From NCBI RefSeq assembly GCF_041734735.1, contig NC_134880.1:21122246-21186245 (forward strand): DNA of 64,000 nt. The letters run 5' to 3'. Below, piece after piece: positions 1 through 10,111 of this stretch (position 1 is the stretch's first letter; each line of letters starts with the position of its first letter). Source of the stretch: Babylonia areolata (Eukaryota > Mollusca > Gastropoda > Neogastropoda > Buccinidae). The notes beneath the pieces were generated by a model. The model had not been told where the DNA came from, did no database searches, and saw nothing but the letters and a program-made list of their open reading frames with translations. Made by a program: the position numbers and the translations under genes.

Positions 1-470
1 TCGAAAGCATGTCTTTCTTCTCGCCGTAAGACGGACACCCCAGTCACAGCGATGAAGGCAGCTGTACGCTGCAGGTCCTCTACACAGCCGTAGAGCTTCC
101 ACGTACATGGAGTTGGGTCGGGTCAGTGCCTCTTTCTGAGGGGTCAGAACTGCAGCAGGTGATGTGCTGTTTGGCTGTCAGCTCCACAGGGGCAACGTGC
201 GGTGTGACCAATGCGGAATTTAGTGTATAAGTGGTGGCTTAGGCGGTTGCGGCCTGTCCTGAGTCTGGACACCGACACCTGTTCCCGCCTTGTCAGCAGG
301 TGGTGGACGTCTGTGCTTTTGTGTCGTGGATGGCTGTTGCATCCACTCCTTCTGTTGCTTGGCTTTGATGATGGTCTTTAACCTCAGAGTAGCTGCCGGA
401 CCTGTCCACCTGCTCTTGTGTAATTGGTGCCTCCTTTCGCCAGGGAAAGGAGGAGGGGGAATTTTTGTTT
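1..470 (-). mobile_element. 3' (C-terminal) fragment of a LINE
   Basis: Read on the minus strand this encodes the tail of a non-LTR retrotransposon protein. In order: a lysine-rich stretch (SEVKTIIKAKQQKEWMQQ), then RLRTGRNRLSHHLYTKFRIG, then a Cys/His cluster (CPCG...HHLLQ), then KLYGCVEDLQRTAAF. This arrangement is typical of the region after RNase H in I/Ingi-type LINEs. Frames change and a stop interrupts the Cys/His cluster, so it is dead. It runs off the left edge of the window. Confidence 0.6.
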
Positions 471-720
471 AATGTCCCGTCACACATAGCGGTGATTGAA
501 GACATTTTGTTAAAGTATTTATGAATACATCTGAGTATTATCGGTTAGAAGGGGTGGGAGATGTGGATGAATGGAGGGTTGGGGGAAACTGGGCAAATGA
601 CGGTAAAAATGTGGGTGAAATTTGGGAGAAAAACAAAACCAAAAAAACCCCCAAAACAAACAAACAAACAAACAAAAAAAAACACCACAAACAAACAAAC
701 AAAAAAACACCTCAAATACA
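471..720. repeat. A/C-rich low-complexity DNA
   Basis: Mostly CAAA/ACAAAC-type low-complexity sequence between two LINE fragments (densest at about 630-715). No gene is seen; the short frames here are lysine/threonine-rich translations of the repeat. Confidence 0.7.
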
Positions 721-721
721 T

Positions 722-1085
722 TTACAGGAAATTACTTAAAGGACTTCGTAAAAGAGAAGTCGTTAAACTGACAAGCGAAACAACTGATAATGAATGCAAA
801 AAGTCAAAAACATGAACGTTCTCAGTCACTTGTGAAGACACACTTTCGTGTACAAAAGGCTTCATCAAGCTACAGTGAAAAATTATATGCTCAATTGTCA
901 GGTTACTAAAGCATATACACTTGACATTAGAACAATTTTCGCGAGAGGGAATCAGCAGTCTCATTGCCCAGCAGACTGCAGTGAGAGGGAATCCATTGTA
1001 GGACGACAGCGTGGCTCCTGCAGAGGTAGACAAGAGTGGAGGACAGGTCAGTTCGGTCAGTGTTTGTGCTGGACTGTAAGGCCTG
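722..1085 (-). mobile_element. LINE fragment: end of RNase H plus Cys/His tail
   Basis: The minus strand around 927-1085 encodes the end of a LINE RNase H domain (VVLQWIPSHCSLLGNETADS, with the conserved His and Asp). It is followed in another frame by CICFSNLTIEHIIFHC, a C-x-C...H...H/C cluster, and a C-terminus ending SLLRSPLSNFL. The frame change shows it is a relic. It abuts the plus-strand LINE fragment that follows, so this is layered debris rather than one element. Confidence 0.6.
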
Positions 1086-1585
1086 CACACGTGGGCTGGA
1101 CACGTGGCGCGCATGCCAGACCATCGGCTGCCCAAAAGGCTCTTCTATGGCGAACTGCAACAAGGGAAGAGATCACACGGAGGTCAGAAGAAGCGCTTCA
1201 GAGATACTCTGAAAGTCTCTCTGAAAGCGTTTGATATCAACCCTGACTCCTGGGAGGAATCTGCAGTAGACCGTGACAAATGGCGCGCTGCTGTGCACAA
1301 AGGCGCCAAGTTGTGCGAGGCCAACAGGACTGCTGCAGCTGTTCAGAAGAGGCAGGCCCAGAAAGTCACGGGCAAACAAGCTCCCTGACAATGGTATGCC
1401 TGTCTTTGTCTGCCCCAACTGTCAGCGAACATTTCGTGCGCAGATTGGACTATTCAGCCATCTGCGCATTCACAGATAGATTCATGAGCATCCTCCCCCC
1501 CCCATCACCACCCTCCCCCCATCCCCCAGCTGGATGACAACGATGGTCATCATCGATCTCGATGGACACACCACCACCAAGGCCT
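1086..1585 (+). mobile_element. 5'-truncated RTE-like LINE (3' end, C2H2 finger)
   Basis: The plus strand encodes the same C-terminus as the large LINE at 50660-54835: ARMPDHRLPKRLFYGELQQG, a basic region, then a C-terminal C2H2 zinc finger (CPNCQRTF...HLRIH) ending near 1479. A short 3' UTR follows (GATGACAACGATGGTCATCA, then a short CCA-repeat tail at about 1565-1580). One frameshift near 1375 separates the finger from the preceding frame. It is a 5'-truncated dead copy. Confidence 0.8.
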
Positions 1586-1794
1586 GCAGGACGAACAGGG
1601 CATCAGTCAGGAAAACTACGTTATGGGTAGCATGAGCGCTGACCTCGATAATGTGTTGCTGCTGTTTTCAGGGCTTCTGCCTCGGCGTCACTGTTGGTGA
1701 AGTAAATGCCAGTTGTGCAAGTGAACTGGTAATTGTACTATGAGAGTTTCTGTGTAAGGGAGAACTGATGATAGCATGATTATACTACATGGAC

Positions 1795-1914
1795 AGAGCA
1801 GGTCTTTTTTTGCTTTTTTTGGTTTTTTTTTTATATATTCATTTATCATCTATATGCTGCGGAGAGCTGTGGGCCTGATAATAGCCTGTGACTGCAGTGA
1901 CAACCACAAAAACG

Positions 1915-1951
<37 letters not shown>

Positions 1952-2018
1952 ACACACACACACACACACACACACAAGCACAGACAGACAGACCGACACA
2001 CATACACAGAGGCAGGCA

Positions 2019-2059
<41 letters not shown>

Positions 2060-2075
2060 TTTATCGTTTTTTTCC
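1795..2075. repeat. T-rich tract and (CA)n microsatellite
   Basis: A poly-T-rich segment (1805-1835) and then an interrupted (CA)n array at 1915-2058 with CAGA interruptions. The pyrimidine-rich tract following it (2060-2105) could serve as the polypyrimidine tract for the candidate exon at 2110. Confidence 0.9.
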
Positions 2076-2109
2076 CCTCCTCCTATGTTTTTTTTTTCCC
2101 CCGCCAAAG

Positions 2110-2522
2110 ACGAAGACTGCATACTGTGGACAGTCACGGGAGATGGCGGGGCAGGAGGAGATAACCTGAAGCTGCACCTCTCCCACTCCGGTTCCCCCTC
2201 CTCCCACGCCAAACATCCAGCTGACGACCGGCTACTGCTTCTACAACACCACCAACACCAACACCAACTCGCTTCCCACCTTCCTCCTCCGGCCACCTTC
2301 CGTTGGTCAGCTACGGCCAGTCCACTTCATATCGACTCTGCTCACTTACTCCTCGCCCCCAACGCCCCAAAGTCCGAGCGTGTCGCTGCCTGGACGGAGG
2401 ACGTGCACCGACGTCACGTGGCCAGAACAGCACGTGCGCGCGCGCGGCTGACCCTCAAGCCGTGGTCGAAGGAGCGCGTGGTGGCTGCAAGCAACAGCGG
2501 TCAGGCTGACCCGGCGAATCAG
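2110..2522 (+). CDS. Candidate internal exon of an unrecognised plus-strand gene
   Basis: A GC- and CpG-rich island in AT-rich surroundings. One plus-strand frame stays open throughout, from DEDCILWTVTGDGGAGG to ASNSGQADPANQ, with G/C-rich third positions. It is rich in Ser, His, Ala and Arg and contains HHQHQHQ. A long pyrimidine tract ending CCGCCAAAG gives a plausible acceptor at 2109. The donor is unresolved: a GC-type site after 2522 (GCATGT) or a GT site after 2526. The GT choice would create a stop if joined directly to the exon at 6097. I do not recognise the product. Two CACGTG motifs lie inside (around 2415 and 2430) and may be chance in coding DNA. An alternative is a CpG-rich promoter or UTR. 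Confidence 0.4.
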
Positions 2523-2609
2523 GCATGTAGTTTTATTTGTTTCATCTTCTTCTTTTTCTTCTTCTTCGTGTTTGAGTGCGTGGGCGTGAATGTGTACGTA
2601 TGTTTTTGT

Positions 2610-2623
2610 TTGCTTGTTTTATA

Positions 2624-2676
<53 letters not shown>

Positions 2677-2940
2677 GTACGTACGTACATGATAATGTAC
2701 CAGTTGTTCTTTTCATCGCTTTGTTACCTTTAATAGACTATTCCAGTTACTATTATTCGTCGTTCTAATTATTTTATTTTATTTCTTTATTTCTATGTTT
2801 TGTGTCGTTCTTTATTCTTTATGTTTTGTGTCGTAAAATGGGTAGAATTGTAAAAAAAAAAAAAAAAAAGAAAAAAAAAGGCTTTTACTGCGCCTAATTC
2901 TTTACCCATTAAAGATTCAATCAATCAATCAATCTTCTTG
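2610..2940. repeat. (GT)n, A-rich tract and (AATC)n tail
   Basis: (GT)n at 2622-2673, a T/A-rich spacer, an A-rich run at 2852-2880, then a short sequence ending ATTAAAGATTC and (AATC)n at about 2919-2936. The last part resembles the simple-repeat tail of a retroposon. No gene is seen. Confidence 0.7.
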
Positions 2941-3028
2941 GTACTTCTTCTTCTCCTTTAAGATTCGTACGTTGGGACACTGCGGCATAACAGAAGGACT
3001 GCATATTCACCAGCTTCCTCCAGCTCTG

Positions 3029-3160
3029 TCTGTTTCAGCTTCATTTTCTCAAGAAGGCGTCACTCAGGTTGGACAAATCATCAGTTATACGCCACACCAC
3101 ATCTGCAAGGCTGATGCCTAACGTACAGCAGCATAACCCTACGCTCTAGCTCGCCCTTGA
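3029..3160 (-). mobile_element. SINE 3' domain (family A), diverged
   Basis: Matches the shared core TTTCTCAAGGAGGCGTCACT ... CCACACCACATCTGC ... CAGCAGCGTAACCC ... CCTTGAG found several times here. Orientation is set by the (CTGAA)n-like tail, which in other copies lies at the low-coordinate side of minus-oriented copies. No coding capacity. Confidence 0.65.
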
Positions 3161-3171
3161 GTGCATGCATA

Positions 3172-3403
3172 TTAACTCACTCAGTACGGCCAGTCCTCTC
3201 TTCTCCTCTACGCAGACCCCTCGGATGTCCAGTGGGTGTCTGAATGACCCAACCTTTAGCTTCCGTCGTCAGAATTGTGGTATTGTTTGTCAACATTCAC
3301 CTCTTCAGTATAAGAGCCTTCCGCTTGCAATATTTTGATGGTGATAATTGGGGTGAAACGCTGTTAACGACGTCTCTTTCGCCGTTCGTGTGGAGAGAGT
3401 TAA
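3172..3403 (+). mobile_element. TTAA-ended MITE, copy 1
   Basis: A 232-bp element beginning TTAACTCACTCAGTACGGCC and ending GGAGAGAGTTAA. The ends are imperfect inverted repeats (TTAACTC[A/T]CTC...ACG) and both carry TTAA, the piggyBac-type target. A nearly identical copy lies at 4059-4290. The segment GGTGATAATTGGGGTGAAA matches a stretch in the larger relic at 22287-22960, linking the two as one family. Confidence 0.7.
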
Positions 3404-3570
3404 ATTTATTTGTATATCTTTCACAGTGGATTTCTTCTAGGACAAAACTCGATTCTTGTTGTCATGGGTTATTTTTCAGTTTGCCAAGTGATTATGCGCT
3501 CATGATTATTTCCCAAAGTTGGGTGAGAGGGCGAAAACTGCTTGGAACCGAAATCAGACGGCTGTAGTAG

Positions 3571-3976
3571 AGTGGAGTGATGGCCTAGAGGTAACGCGTC
3601 CGCTTGGGAAGCGATAGAATCTGAGCGCGCTGGTTCGAATCACGGCTCAGCCGCCGATATTTTCTCCTCTTCCACTAGACCTTAAGTGGTGGTCTGGACG
3701 CTAGTTATTCGCTTGAGACGATAAACCGTGGTTCCGTGTGCAGCATGCATTTAGCGCACGTAAAAGAACCCACGGCAACAGAAGGGTTGTTCCTGGCAAA
3801 ATTCTGTAGAAAAATCCACTTCGATAGGAAAAACAAATAAAACTGCATGCAGGAAAAACTAAAAAAAAAAAAAAATGGTTGGCGCTGAAGTGTAGCGACA
3901 CGCTCTCCCTGGGGAGAGCAGCTCGTATTTCACACAGAGAAATCTGTTGTGATAAAAAGAAATACAAATACAAATA
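3571..3976 (+). mobile_element. SINE family B (tRNA-headed, AAATAC tail)
   Basis: The head has RNA polymerase III boxes: A box TGGCCTAGAGG and B box GGTTCGAATC. The body contains GATGAGACGATAAACC, GTGCAGCATGCA and AAAATCCACTTCGATAGG. A second stem-like block (GCTCTCCCTGGGGAGAGC) leads to a (AAATAC)n tail at 3960-3976. Two further copies are at 20904-21313 and 62519-62933. Reading frames of 70-90 codons on its antisense strand recur with each copy and are not genes. Confidence 0.85.
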
Positions 3977-4058
3977 GCTAAGCGTCTTAACCGTTTTGCC
4001 ACCTTACAGTTGGTTGTGTGTCAAAGCATGGGGGCTCCGCAACATAAAAGGTTAAAAG

Positions 4059-4290
4059 TTAACTCACTCAGTACGGCCAGTCCTCTCTTCTCCTCTACAC
4101 AGACCCCTCGGATGTCCAGTGGGTGTCTGAATGACCCAACCTTTAGCTTCCGTCGTCAGAATTGTGGTATTATTTGTCAACATTCACCTCTTCAGTATAA
4201 GAGCCTTTCACTTGCAATATTTTGATGGTGGTAATTGGGGTGAAACGCTGTTAACGTCGTCTCTTTCGCCGTTCGTATGGAGAGAGTTAA
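4059..4290 (+). mobile_element. TTAA-ended MITE, copy 2
   Basis: Nearly identical to the element at 3172-3403, same orientation, flanked by TTAA at both ends. The two copies bracket the SINE at 3571-3976. Sequences just outside the two copies differ, so this is two insertions rather than a simple duplication. Confidence 0.75.
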
Positions 4291-4299
4291 AGGTTCCCA

Positions 4300-5547
4300 T
4301 AGCCTCTGATCTATATCTAGGCAAGTCCCGATTGCCTTTTACGACCATTTGGGCAATGGATTCACAACCATTGTGTCGGATTAAAGTGCTTTTTTTTGCC
4401 CGAAGACGCAGCACCATATACAAAACAGTGAACTTAATCGGTTGCTGAAATATACATACCTCATCACTGATTATTTCGCTTGGGATTGACGAAACGCTCT
4501 TTGTTCGTTTGTTTACAGACATTGTGAGCATTGTTTCCAAGACAAAGTCCACAAAGCATTTTCTCTAAATGAACATCTATTTATTTCCAGTATTCATTTA
4601 TCTTTGATTGCACTCTCCATCTGTCTGTCCTATTTCACCCAACTGGTCTCACCATACAATTCTCCTCTCCTTTTTTTTTTCTCTCTCTGTCTTTAAATAA
4701 CACTCAAATGTGAAAAATAAACTGTTCAAGAATTAAGAATATATAATCCTTTGATCCCTTTTGGGGCTTGGAGGATATTATATAACAGCAATAGTATTTT
4801 ACACCAAAAAGTAAACATAAACAATTAAATATAACATAACTATCAGAAACAGAACACAAACTATATGAAACGCAACATAGTCAATGACAGGCCTACTTGT
4901 TTTTTTGTTTGTTTTGTTTTTGTTTTGTATTAAACCTCAGGATAGATAAGAGTACGTTACTCATCTTTGCAAAACTACTTGAAGTTTAACCGAATTGTTC
5001 AGGCTGTATAAAATAAATGACAAAGACAGCCTCTTCCAACAAGAAATAATTAACAATCGTGGCCTTTTCCTTTCATGACGGCGTATTGCAACCATCTCTC
5101 CCGCATTTTTCTTCGCAGAATATGTCAAAGCTTCATTTCCCCCCCTCCCCCCCCCCTCAACACAAGTTCTACGTCATTATCATGTAATACGTCATTTATT
5201 TCAATGAGATCACATGAGTCACTGTGCAAATATTTGTTGCACTTTCAGCACCAATGTTCTGAAAGAGATGTCTGCCATGGCCAGTGTGAGTTGACGAGAC
5301 ATAAGCAAGATTCCTCCACTTTTTTTTTCTTTCTTTTCTAGAATGCAAAGTGAGAGAGGGCAAACATGAAAAGAATTCCACCATACTAACCCGTTTCATT
5401 CCAGTCAAAAATAGGCAACTGTTATATTTTCCCTTTGTGTGTGTGTAGGAGCATGTTCCTTGTTAGGTTTTTGTGGTTTTCTATATGAGAAAGATATGCT
5501 GTTGCTTTGTGGTATACAGTTAGCAATGAATACATATTAGTACGTGT
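4300..5547. other. Stretch without recognised gene
   Basis: AT-rich DNA with short homopolymer runs (poly-T at 4670-4680, C-rich run at 5139-5157). No convincing exon, RNA gene or known repeat was seen here on either strand. Confidence 0.6.
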
Positions 5548-6070
5548 TGCATGGTGGAAGGGGAAAACTATATGGACTATGAAAATAGGTTGCAAGCACT
5601 TCAGTTACCTAGTTTAGAATATAGAAGACTGCGTGGTGATTTAGTAGAGATGTATAAAATGACTCATGGATTACATGGCAGCAGAACTATAAACTCTTTG
5701 TTTACATTGAATGAGAACAGTGCCACAAGAGGCCATTCCTACAAACTATTAAAAGTTTCAGTAAAAACTTCCAGATTTGAACATTTCTTTACTAACAGAG
5801 TAACAGATGTTTGGAATAATTTGTCACAAGACGTGGTTTCCGCAGGAACAGTGAATACATTTAAAAATTATCTTGCTATTCATTTTAAAGAATTTAAATA
5901 CAAAACTCATTTACATGTTTATTGATTTTTCAAGCATTGCGCACTCAATGTTGAAAAATGCACCAGACATATGTGGGGACTCTCTTTTTCTTCACCACTT
6001 CAAGCGGGCAAAAGGCCTTGTCAGGCCTGCACGCCTTGATATTGATATGATATATGATATGATATGATAA
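5548..6070 (+). mobile_element. 5'-truncated L2/CR1-like LINE fragment
   Basis: Encodes the C-terminal part of a Jockey/CR1-L2-type reverse transcriptase protein: NRLQALQLPSLEYRRLRGDL, VEMYKMTHGL, ATRGHSYKLLK, FFTNRVTDVWNNL and TVNTFKNYL, ending at a stop at 5925. A short 3' UTR follows (CTTCAAGCGGGCAAAAGGCC) and then a (TGATA)n simple-repeat tail at about 6040-6068. The frame is intact over this short part, but the element is truncated. It ends only about 27 bp before the acceptor of the candidate exon at 6097. Confidence 0.85.
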
Positions 6071-6096
6071 AGGAAAAACAATCCCCCACATTTCAG

Positions 6097-6236
6097 AACG
6101 GCTGTGGGGTCTTGGAGACGTCTTTCAGACTCGCAGCAGCTGACACTCCAGAGGTCGTGGGAGACGTTGGTGGTAGTGGTAGTGGTGGTTTTGCTGCTGT
6201 GGTTAGCGAGGATGACGCTGCTTTCCACTCCCGCAT
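6097..6236 (+). CDS. Candidate internal exon of the unrecognised plus-strand gene
   Basis: A clean exon signature: pyrimidine-rich tract CCCCCACATTTCAG ending at 6096 and a consensus donor GTAAGT from 6237. The phase-0 frame is open over all 140 bp, running NGCGVLETSFRLAAADTPEV, a Gly/Ser linker (GGSGSGG), then FAAVVSEDDAAFHSR plus two bases. Those two bases (AT) join in frame to the A at 7477 of the downstream exon, giving Ile. The product is unrecognised. Third positions are G/C-rich, unlike the flanks. An alternative is a chance open stretch; the matching splice phases argue against that. Confidence 0.5.
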
Positions 6237-6249
6237 GTAAGTCTGCCTG

Positions 6250-6706
6250 ATCCGGTGTGTGTGTGTGTGTGTGTGTTTCGTTTTCTCTCTGTTCTGAAAT
6301 GTCTGCGAAAACCTGCAACTGTAGTTTGCTGGTTATCTTTTTATTTCATTTTCGTAGTTGTTGTCTTGTTGCTGATGCTAAAAAATATTCTGTATGTTTT
6401 GCCTCTCTCTCTCTCTCTTCCTGTCACTGTTATGTGTGTACCCATTCTCTATCTCTCTTCTCTTGAAATAGTGATGTTTTCTCATTATTGCCATGTGTAC
6501 CTCTATATACTTGTGCATCGTTATATTTGATGTGTGTGTTTCTTATCCCAATATAAGTTATTCATCATAATGCTTATCATGTAATGACTTCGTATTGTAT
6601 AGTGTAGACCCTAAACAGAGTGAGGACTGGATGAAGAACAACACTTCAGTGCTTATCTATCAGTTATCCTCGGAAATAAATAAATAAATAAATATGTCTT
6701 GTCTTT

Positions 6707-6735
<29 letters not shown>
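6250..6735. repeat. Intronic microsatellites
   Basis: Short (GT)n at 6256-6276, then T-rich DNA with (CT)n at 6405-6420 and 6708-6728 and a (TA)n run to 6742. No exon is seen. Confidence 0.7.
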
Positions 6736-6743
<8 letters not shown>

Positions 6744-6744
6744 G

Positions 6745-7165
6745 TTATTATCATTATTATCATTATCATGAGCATTTACGCCTAATCTTGAAAATAAGAC
6801 CTGGGCATTTACAAATAGAACACATGTATATACCAAAAAGGAAAAAACTGAACACAAGATACCAAACATCATTAAAAATTATCCTCCCCTCACCCCCCCA
6901 CACACACCCACAATACACACAAGCACATGCACAAGTCATAGCACACAATCATGAACAGAATACAGTAAAAAGTACTACCAACAAATTCTGAAAGTATCAA
7001 AATTCACTCAGTCACTAACGGTCATTTTAGTTCATACTGGAAAGGGATGAGCTGTTGATAATTAATCAGGGAGGGGGGATATGGTGGGTCTTCAGACTGG
7101 ATTTGAAAGATTGCAGCGAAGATGAGTGACGGAGAGGCCGAGGAAGTTGATTCCAAAGAATATTT
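6745..7165 (-). mobile_element. Diverged retroposon (family E) with ATT-rich tail
   Basis: Begins with an ATT/ATC simple repeat and ATGAGCATTTACGCCTAATC...GGGCATTTACAAAT, a degenerate form of the TATATAGCGC...AAGCGCTTTACA module seen at other places here. It continues to a region similar to that at 34180-34300 (GGGTCTTCAGACTGGATTTG...GTTGATTCCAAAG). Orientation follows from the tail. Non-coding. Confidence 0.5.
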
Positions 7166-7476
7166 TATATGCATCTCTCTCTCCCTACATATATATGTAT
7201 ATCAACTTAAACACACACACATCCAAAAGCAACGGTACAACACAACATTAAATCTGACAATTTAAGCACAGACGATAGTACCGCAATAATACTAATCAAT
7301 CACGATGAAATGATAAAAGTCGGCGATAATATGACAGACAAGACACTGAACGAACGAAAGGCTTCACTACCCCCTCGGCCGCCAACCCCACCCCTCAAAC
7401 CAACTTCAAACAAACAAACAATTCTTTGTCTGTTCCATAAAAGGGTCACACCATCCCAGCAAACCTCTACTCCTAG

Positions 7477-7690
7477 AAAGGACAGTGCCCCACTGACATC
7501 CAGATCCAGTAGCAGGCCGGCCACCACCTCGGGCCGTTACTTCGCCCGATGCAACGGTCTGAAGATCACTAGCAGCAACTCGTACCACGCTGACACCAGG
7601 ACACGACCCAGAACCGCTGGACAGCGCAGCTGGACCTCCTCGGGACTGAACATACAGAAAGTCGTTCTCCATCCCAAGCAGCTCATGTGA
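7477..7690 (+). CDS. Candidate terminal exon of the unrecognised plus-strand gene
   Basis: An acceptor ACCTCTACTCCTAG ends at 7476. The frame that joins the exon at 6097-6236 is open for 70 codons: KDSAPLTSRSSSRPATTSGR, YFARCNGLKITSSNSYHADT, a basic stretch, then NIQKVVLHPKQLM and a TGA at 7688-7690. Composition is Ser/Thr/Arg-rich and GC-rich, unlike the AT-rich flanks. I cannot name the family. The gene would end convergently with the TIR gene, whose stop lies at 14381. A possible AATAAA lies near 8448 (weak evidence). Confidence 0.5.
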
Positions 7691-7729
7691 GCAGCTGACT
7701 AGGTCTGCTGTCTGGTGGAGATGGAGAGA

Positions 7730-8015
7730 GAGCGAGAGCGAGAGAGAAGGAACTTTTTGTTGGTTCAGATCTCAGTCATTGAAAACAGTTCTTGATTTTG
7801 TTGATGATGAAGACGACCCCCCTCCCCCTACCAACTCCCCCCCCCACCCCCCAAAAAAAAGAACTGGAAGAAGAAAAAGGAGAATTATCATCATTGTTAA
7901 TGTTATCATCATTATTGCTTATAGTCCAGCCAACTGCACAGTGCCCAACTATATAAATGTTCAACCGCATTGAATACAAAACTGTCAGATACATGTGTAT
8001 ATATATATATGTATG

Positions 8016-8048
<33 letters not shown>

Positions 8049-8330
8049 GTGTGTGTGTTTGTATATACATATTTATATATATATATATATATCCCATATA
8101 TAGATAGAAGATATATACATACATATAAAAATGTATATAAAGATAGACAGATAGATAGATAGAAGATATATAAACCATTAAGATAAACCTAAAAAAACAC
8201 AGTTCACAACGCATTATCTTCACCATTTAGTTCCTTAGGGCAAAAAAAAAGAGAAGAAGCAGACAAAACGTACATATATCAAAATACACAGGCACATACT
8301 CACTGACAGACAAACACACACACACACACA
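7730..8330. repeat. GA, AT and GATA microsatellites
   Basis: (GA)n at 7722-7746, a C-rich run at 7826-7848, an extended (TA)n/(TATG)n region at 7998-8100, (GATA)n at 8140-8163 and (CA)n at 8312-8336. No gene is seen. Confidence 0.85.
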
Positions 8331-8339
8331 CACACACGC

Positions 8340-9765
8340 CAATCTGATTCATAATTTCATGTCCACTTTGCGTTTTCCTGATTTTGTTTGTTTTGTGACT
8401 TCCTGTTAATGCTTTTATTTTTTTTTTTTAAAGATTAAAAATAAATGTACATGTTAAGAAAAGCACTGGAGAGAAAAGGAGAGTGTGAGAGGTAGAGTGT
8501 GAGCAAGAGACATAAAAGGTGACAGACAAAATGACACAGAGAGAGATATACAGAGACACAGGGAGGGATATACAAAGATGATATGCAGATGGTGCATGCA
8601 CGTGCTACTTATTTTACAATTATTAATGTGATATAATTCCTACCAGCCATACTGTTTCCCTCACACACATTGATATAGATTTTCAAATGCTGTTTCATAT
8701 GTTTTATTTTTTGTAATCCTTTTTTTTTTTTTTCTCCTTTATAGTAAAAGAAAAACATAAGTATATCACAGAGATTTATCATCAGTCTGTTTATATATTC
8801 ATATACCCAGCAATGAGCATGCAGTTAAAATTGTTGAGCATGAGTAAATTACAAAAGATTGCATGGATGGTAAATGGTATCACATCTGGCTTAGAGTCAG
8901 GTTAAGAACTACTGGATTAAAAAACAACCACCACCCCCCCCCCCCTGAAAATATCATGTCAGCCACACATTTCTTTTATGAAGATAAAACAGAAGTGATG
9001 AAACATATATATGCTCTAAAAATAGGCATATTGAAGAATTACATTCATAAACAACAACTGAAAAATAATTAAGCAACAAAAATGTGAACCACAGGCAATC
9101 AACATGATATACAATGTCTTTCCAGGACCAAAAAAAGTCTTGGAAGTTCACTTGTACCATAGGGCATATCTGCTGGGGTTTTTTTTTTTGATTGTGTGTG
9201 TGCGTGTGGCACGTTCAGAAAACAGTGATAAAAGGCACAGAAAAACATTACTTAAAAAACAACAATAACAAAAAAAAACAATGATCAAAAGCATAAGAAA
9301 ACATGACTTCTGAAAATACTGGCATAAAGCAGAGAAACTTTGACTTCTGAGAAGAACACCTTCAACAGCAACCTTGCTGACAGACATGACAGTACTTTCA
9401 GCCATGCCAAAAATGACCACTTGTGTACTGGCCCACAAGTTAGCAAACCATTCACCTCATGATTCTCACAACAGAAATGGAGCCATGACACCACTTCAAA
9501 CCTGTTTGTCACCAAAACTGTTCATGTCTTTAAGCTGGTGGAAATTTAAGTCTGGCTTTTAAGAATACATGAACTCAATTAATTTATCCCGAGTCTGATA
9601 GGTGAATGAGAAAGAGTTTACACACTTGACCTGTGCATAACACACAACAGCAATAGCAATAAAACAGCTCTGAAAAGTACAAATTCTGATTTTCCTTTTG
9701 TAAAAAGGGACACAATCAGATTGCTTTAACTGCTTCAACACAAAGGAAAAATATAGATTCCGTCT
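8340..9765. other. Stretch without recognised gene
   Basis: AT-rich sequence with small homopolymer runs (T at 8720-8733, C at 8934-8944). I see no exon, RNA gene or clear repeat family here. Confidence 0.6.
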
Positions 9766-9769
9766 CAGT

Positions 9770-9870
9770 TTCTCATGGAGGCAAAAGGGCGAGACCAAGG
9801 TTTTAACCCTAACACTAGTGGACACTGTATTAGCAGACAGGCATCTTCACCATTCTGCCACCTTCCTGCT
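9770..9870 (-). mobile_element. SINE family D head fragment
   Basis: The minus strand reads GGTGGCAGAATGGTGAAGAT...CTAATACAG...GGGTTAAAACC, a degraded tRNA-like head matching those at 31183 (plus) and 34620 (minus). Only the head region remains. Confidence 0.45.
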
Positions 9871-9987
9871 ATATGTGAATGTACATGATTATCTATAATA
9901 ACTGGCCACACACCTCTACGTACAGTACCTCACTCTACAAAAACAAAAACAAAAAATGCTATTAGCCTATACACCTCAGTCTCTTCA

Positions 9988-10111
9988 CAGTTTCAGTTTC
10001 AGTAGCTCAAGGAGGCGTCACTGCGTTCGGACAAATCCATATACGCTACACCACATCTGCCAAGCAGATGCCTGACAGCAGCGTAACCCAACGCGCTTAG
10101 TCAGCCTTGAG
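9988..10111 (-). mobile_element. SINE 3' domain (family A)
   Basis: A good copy: CAGTTTCAGTTTCAG tail side, CTCAAGGAGGCGTCACTGCG, GCTACACCACATCTGCC, CAGCAGCGTAACCCAACGCG, ending CCTTGAG. CTCAAGG and CCTTGAG are inverted, so the unit can close as a stem. Confidence 0.75.

Noticed and set aside
1776-2070. His/Thr-rich peptide frames from (CA)n tracts here and at many other places
   Set aside because: Microsatellite translation only.
2405-2445. Two CACGTG E-boxes as a promoter
   Set aside because: They lie within a GC-rich open frame that is more likely an exon; short motifs are expected by chance.
3701-3973. Recurrent frame SQQISLCEIRAALPRES (also at 21085-21507 and 62531-62797)
   Set aside because: Antisense translation of SINE B; it recurs only because the SINE does.
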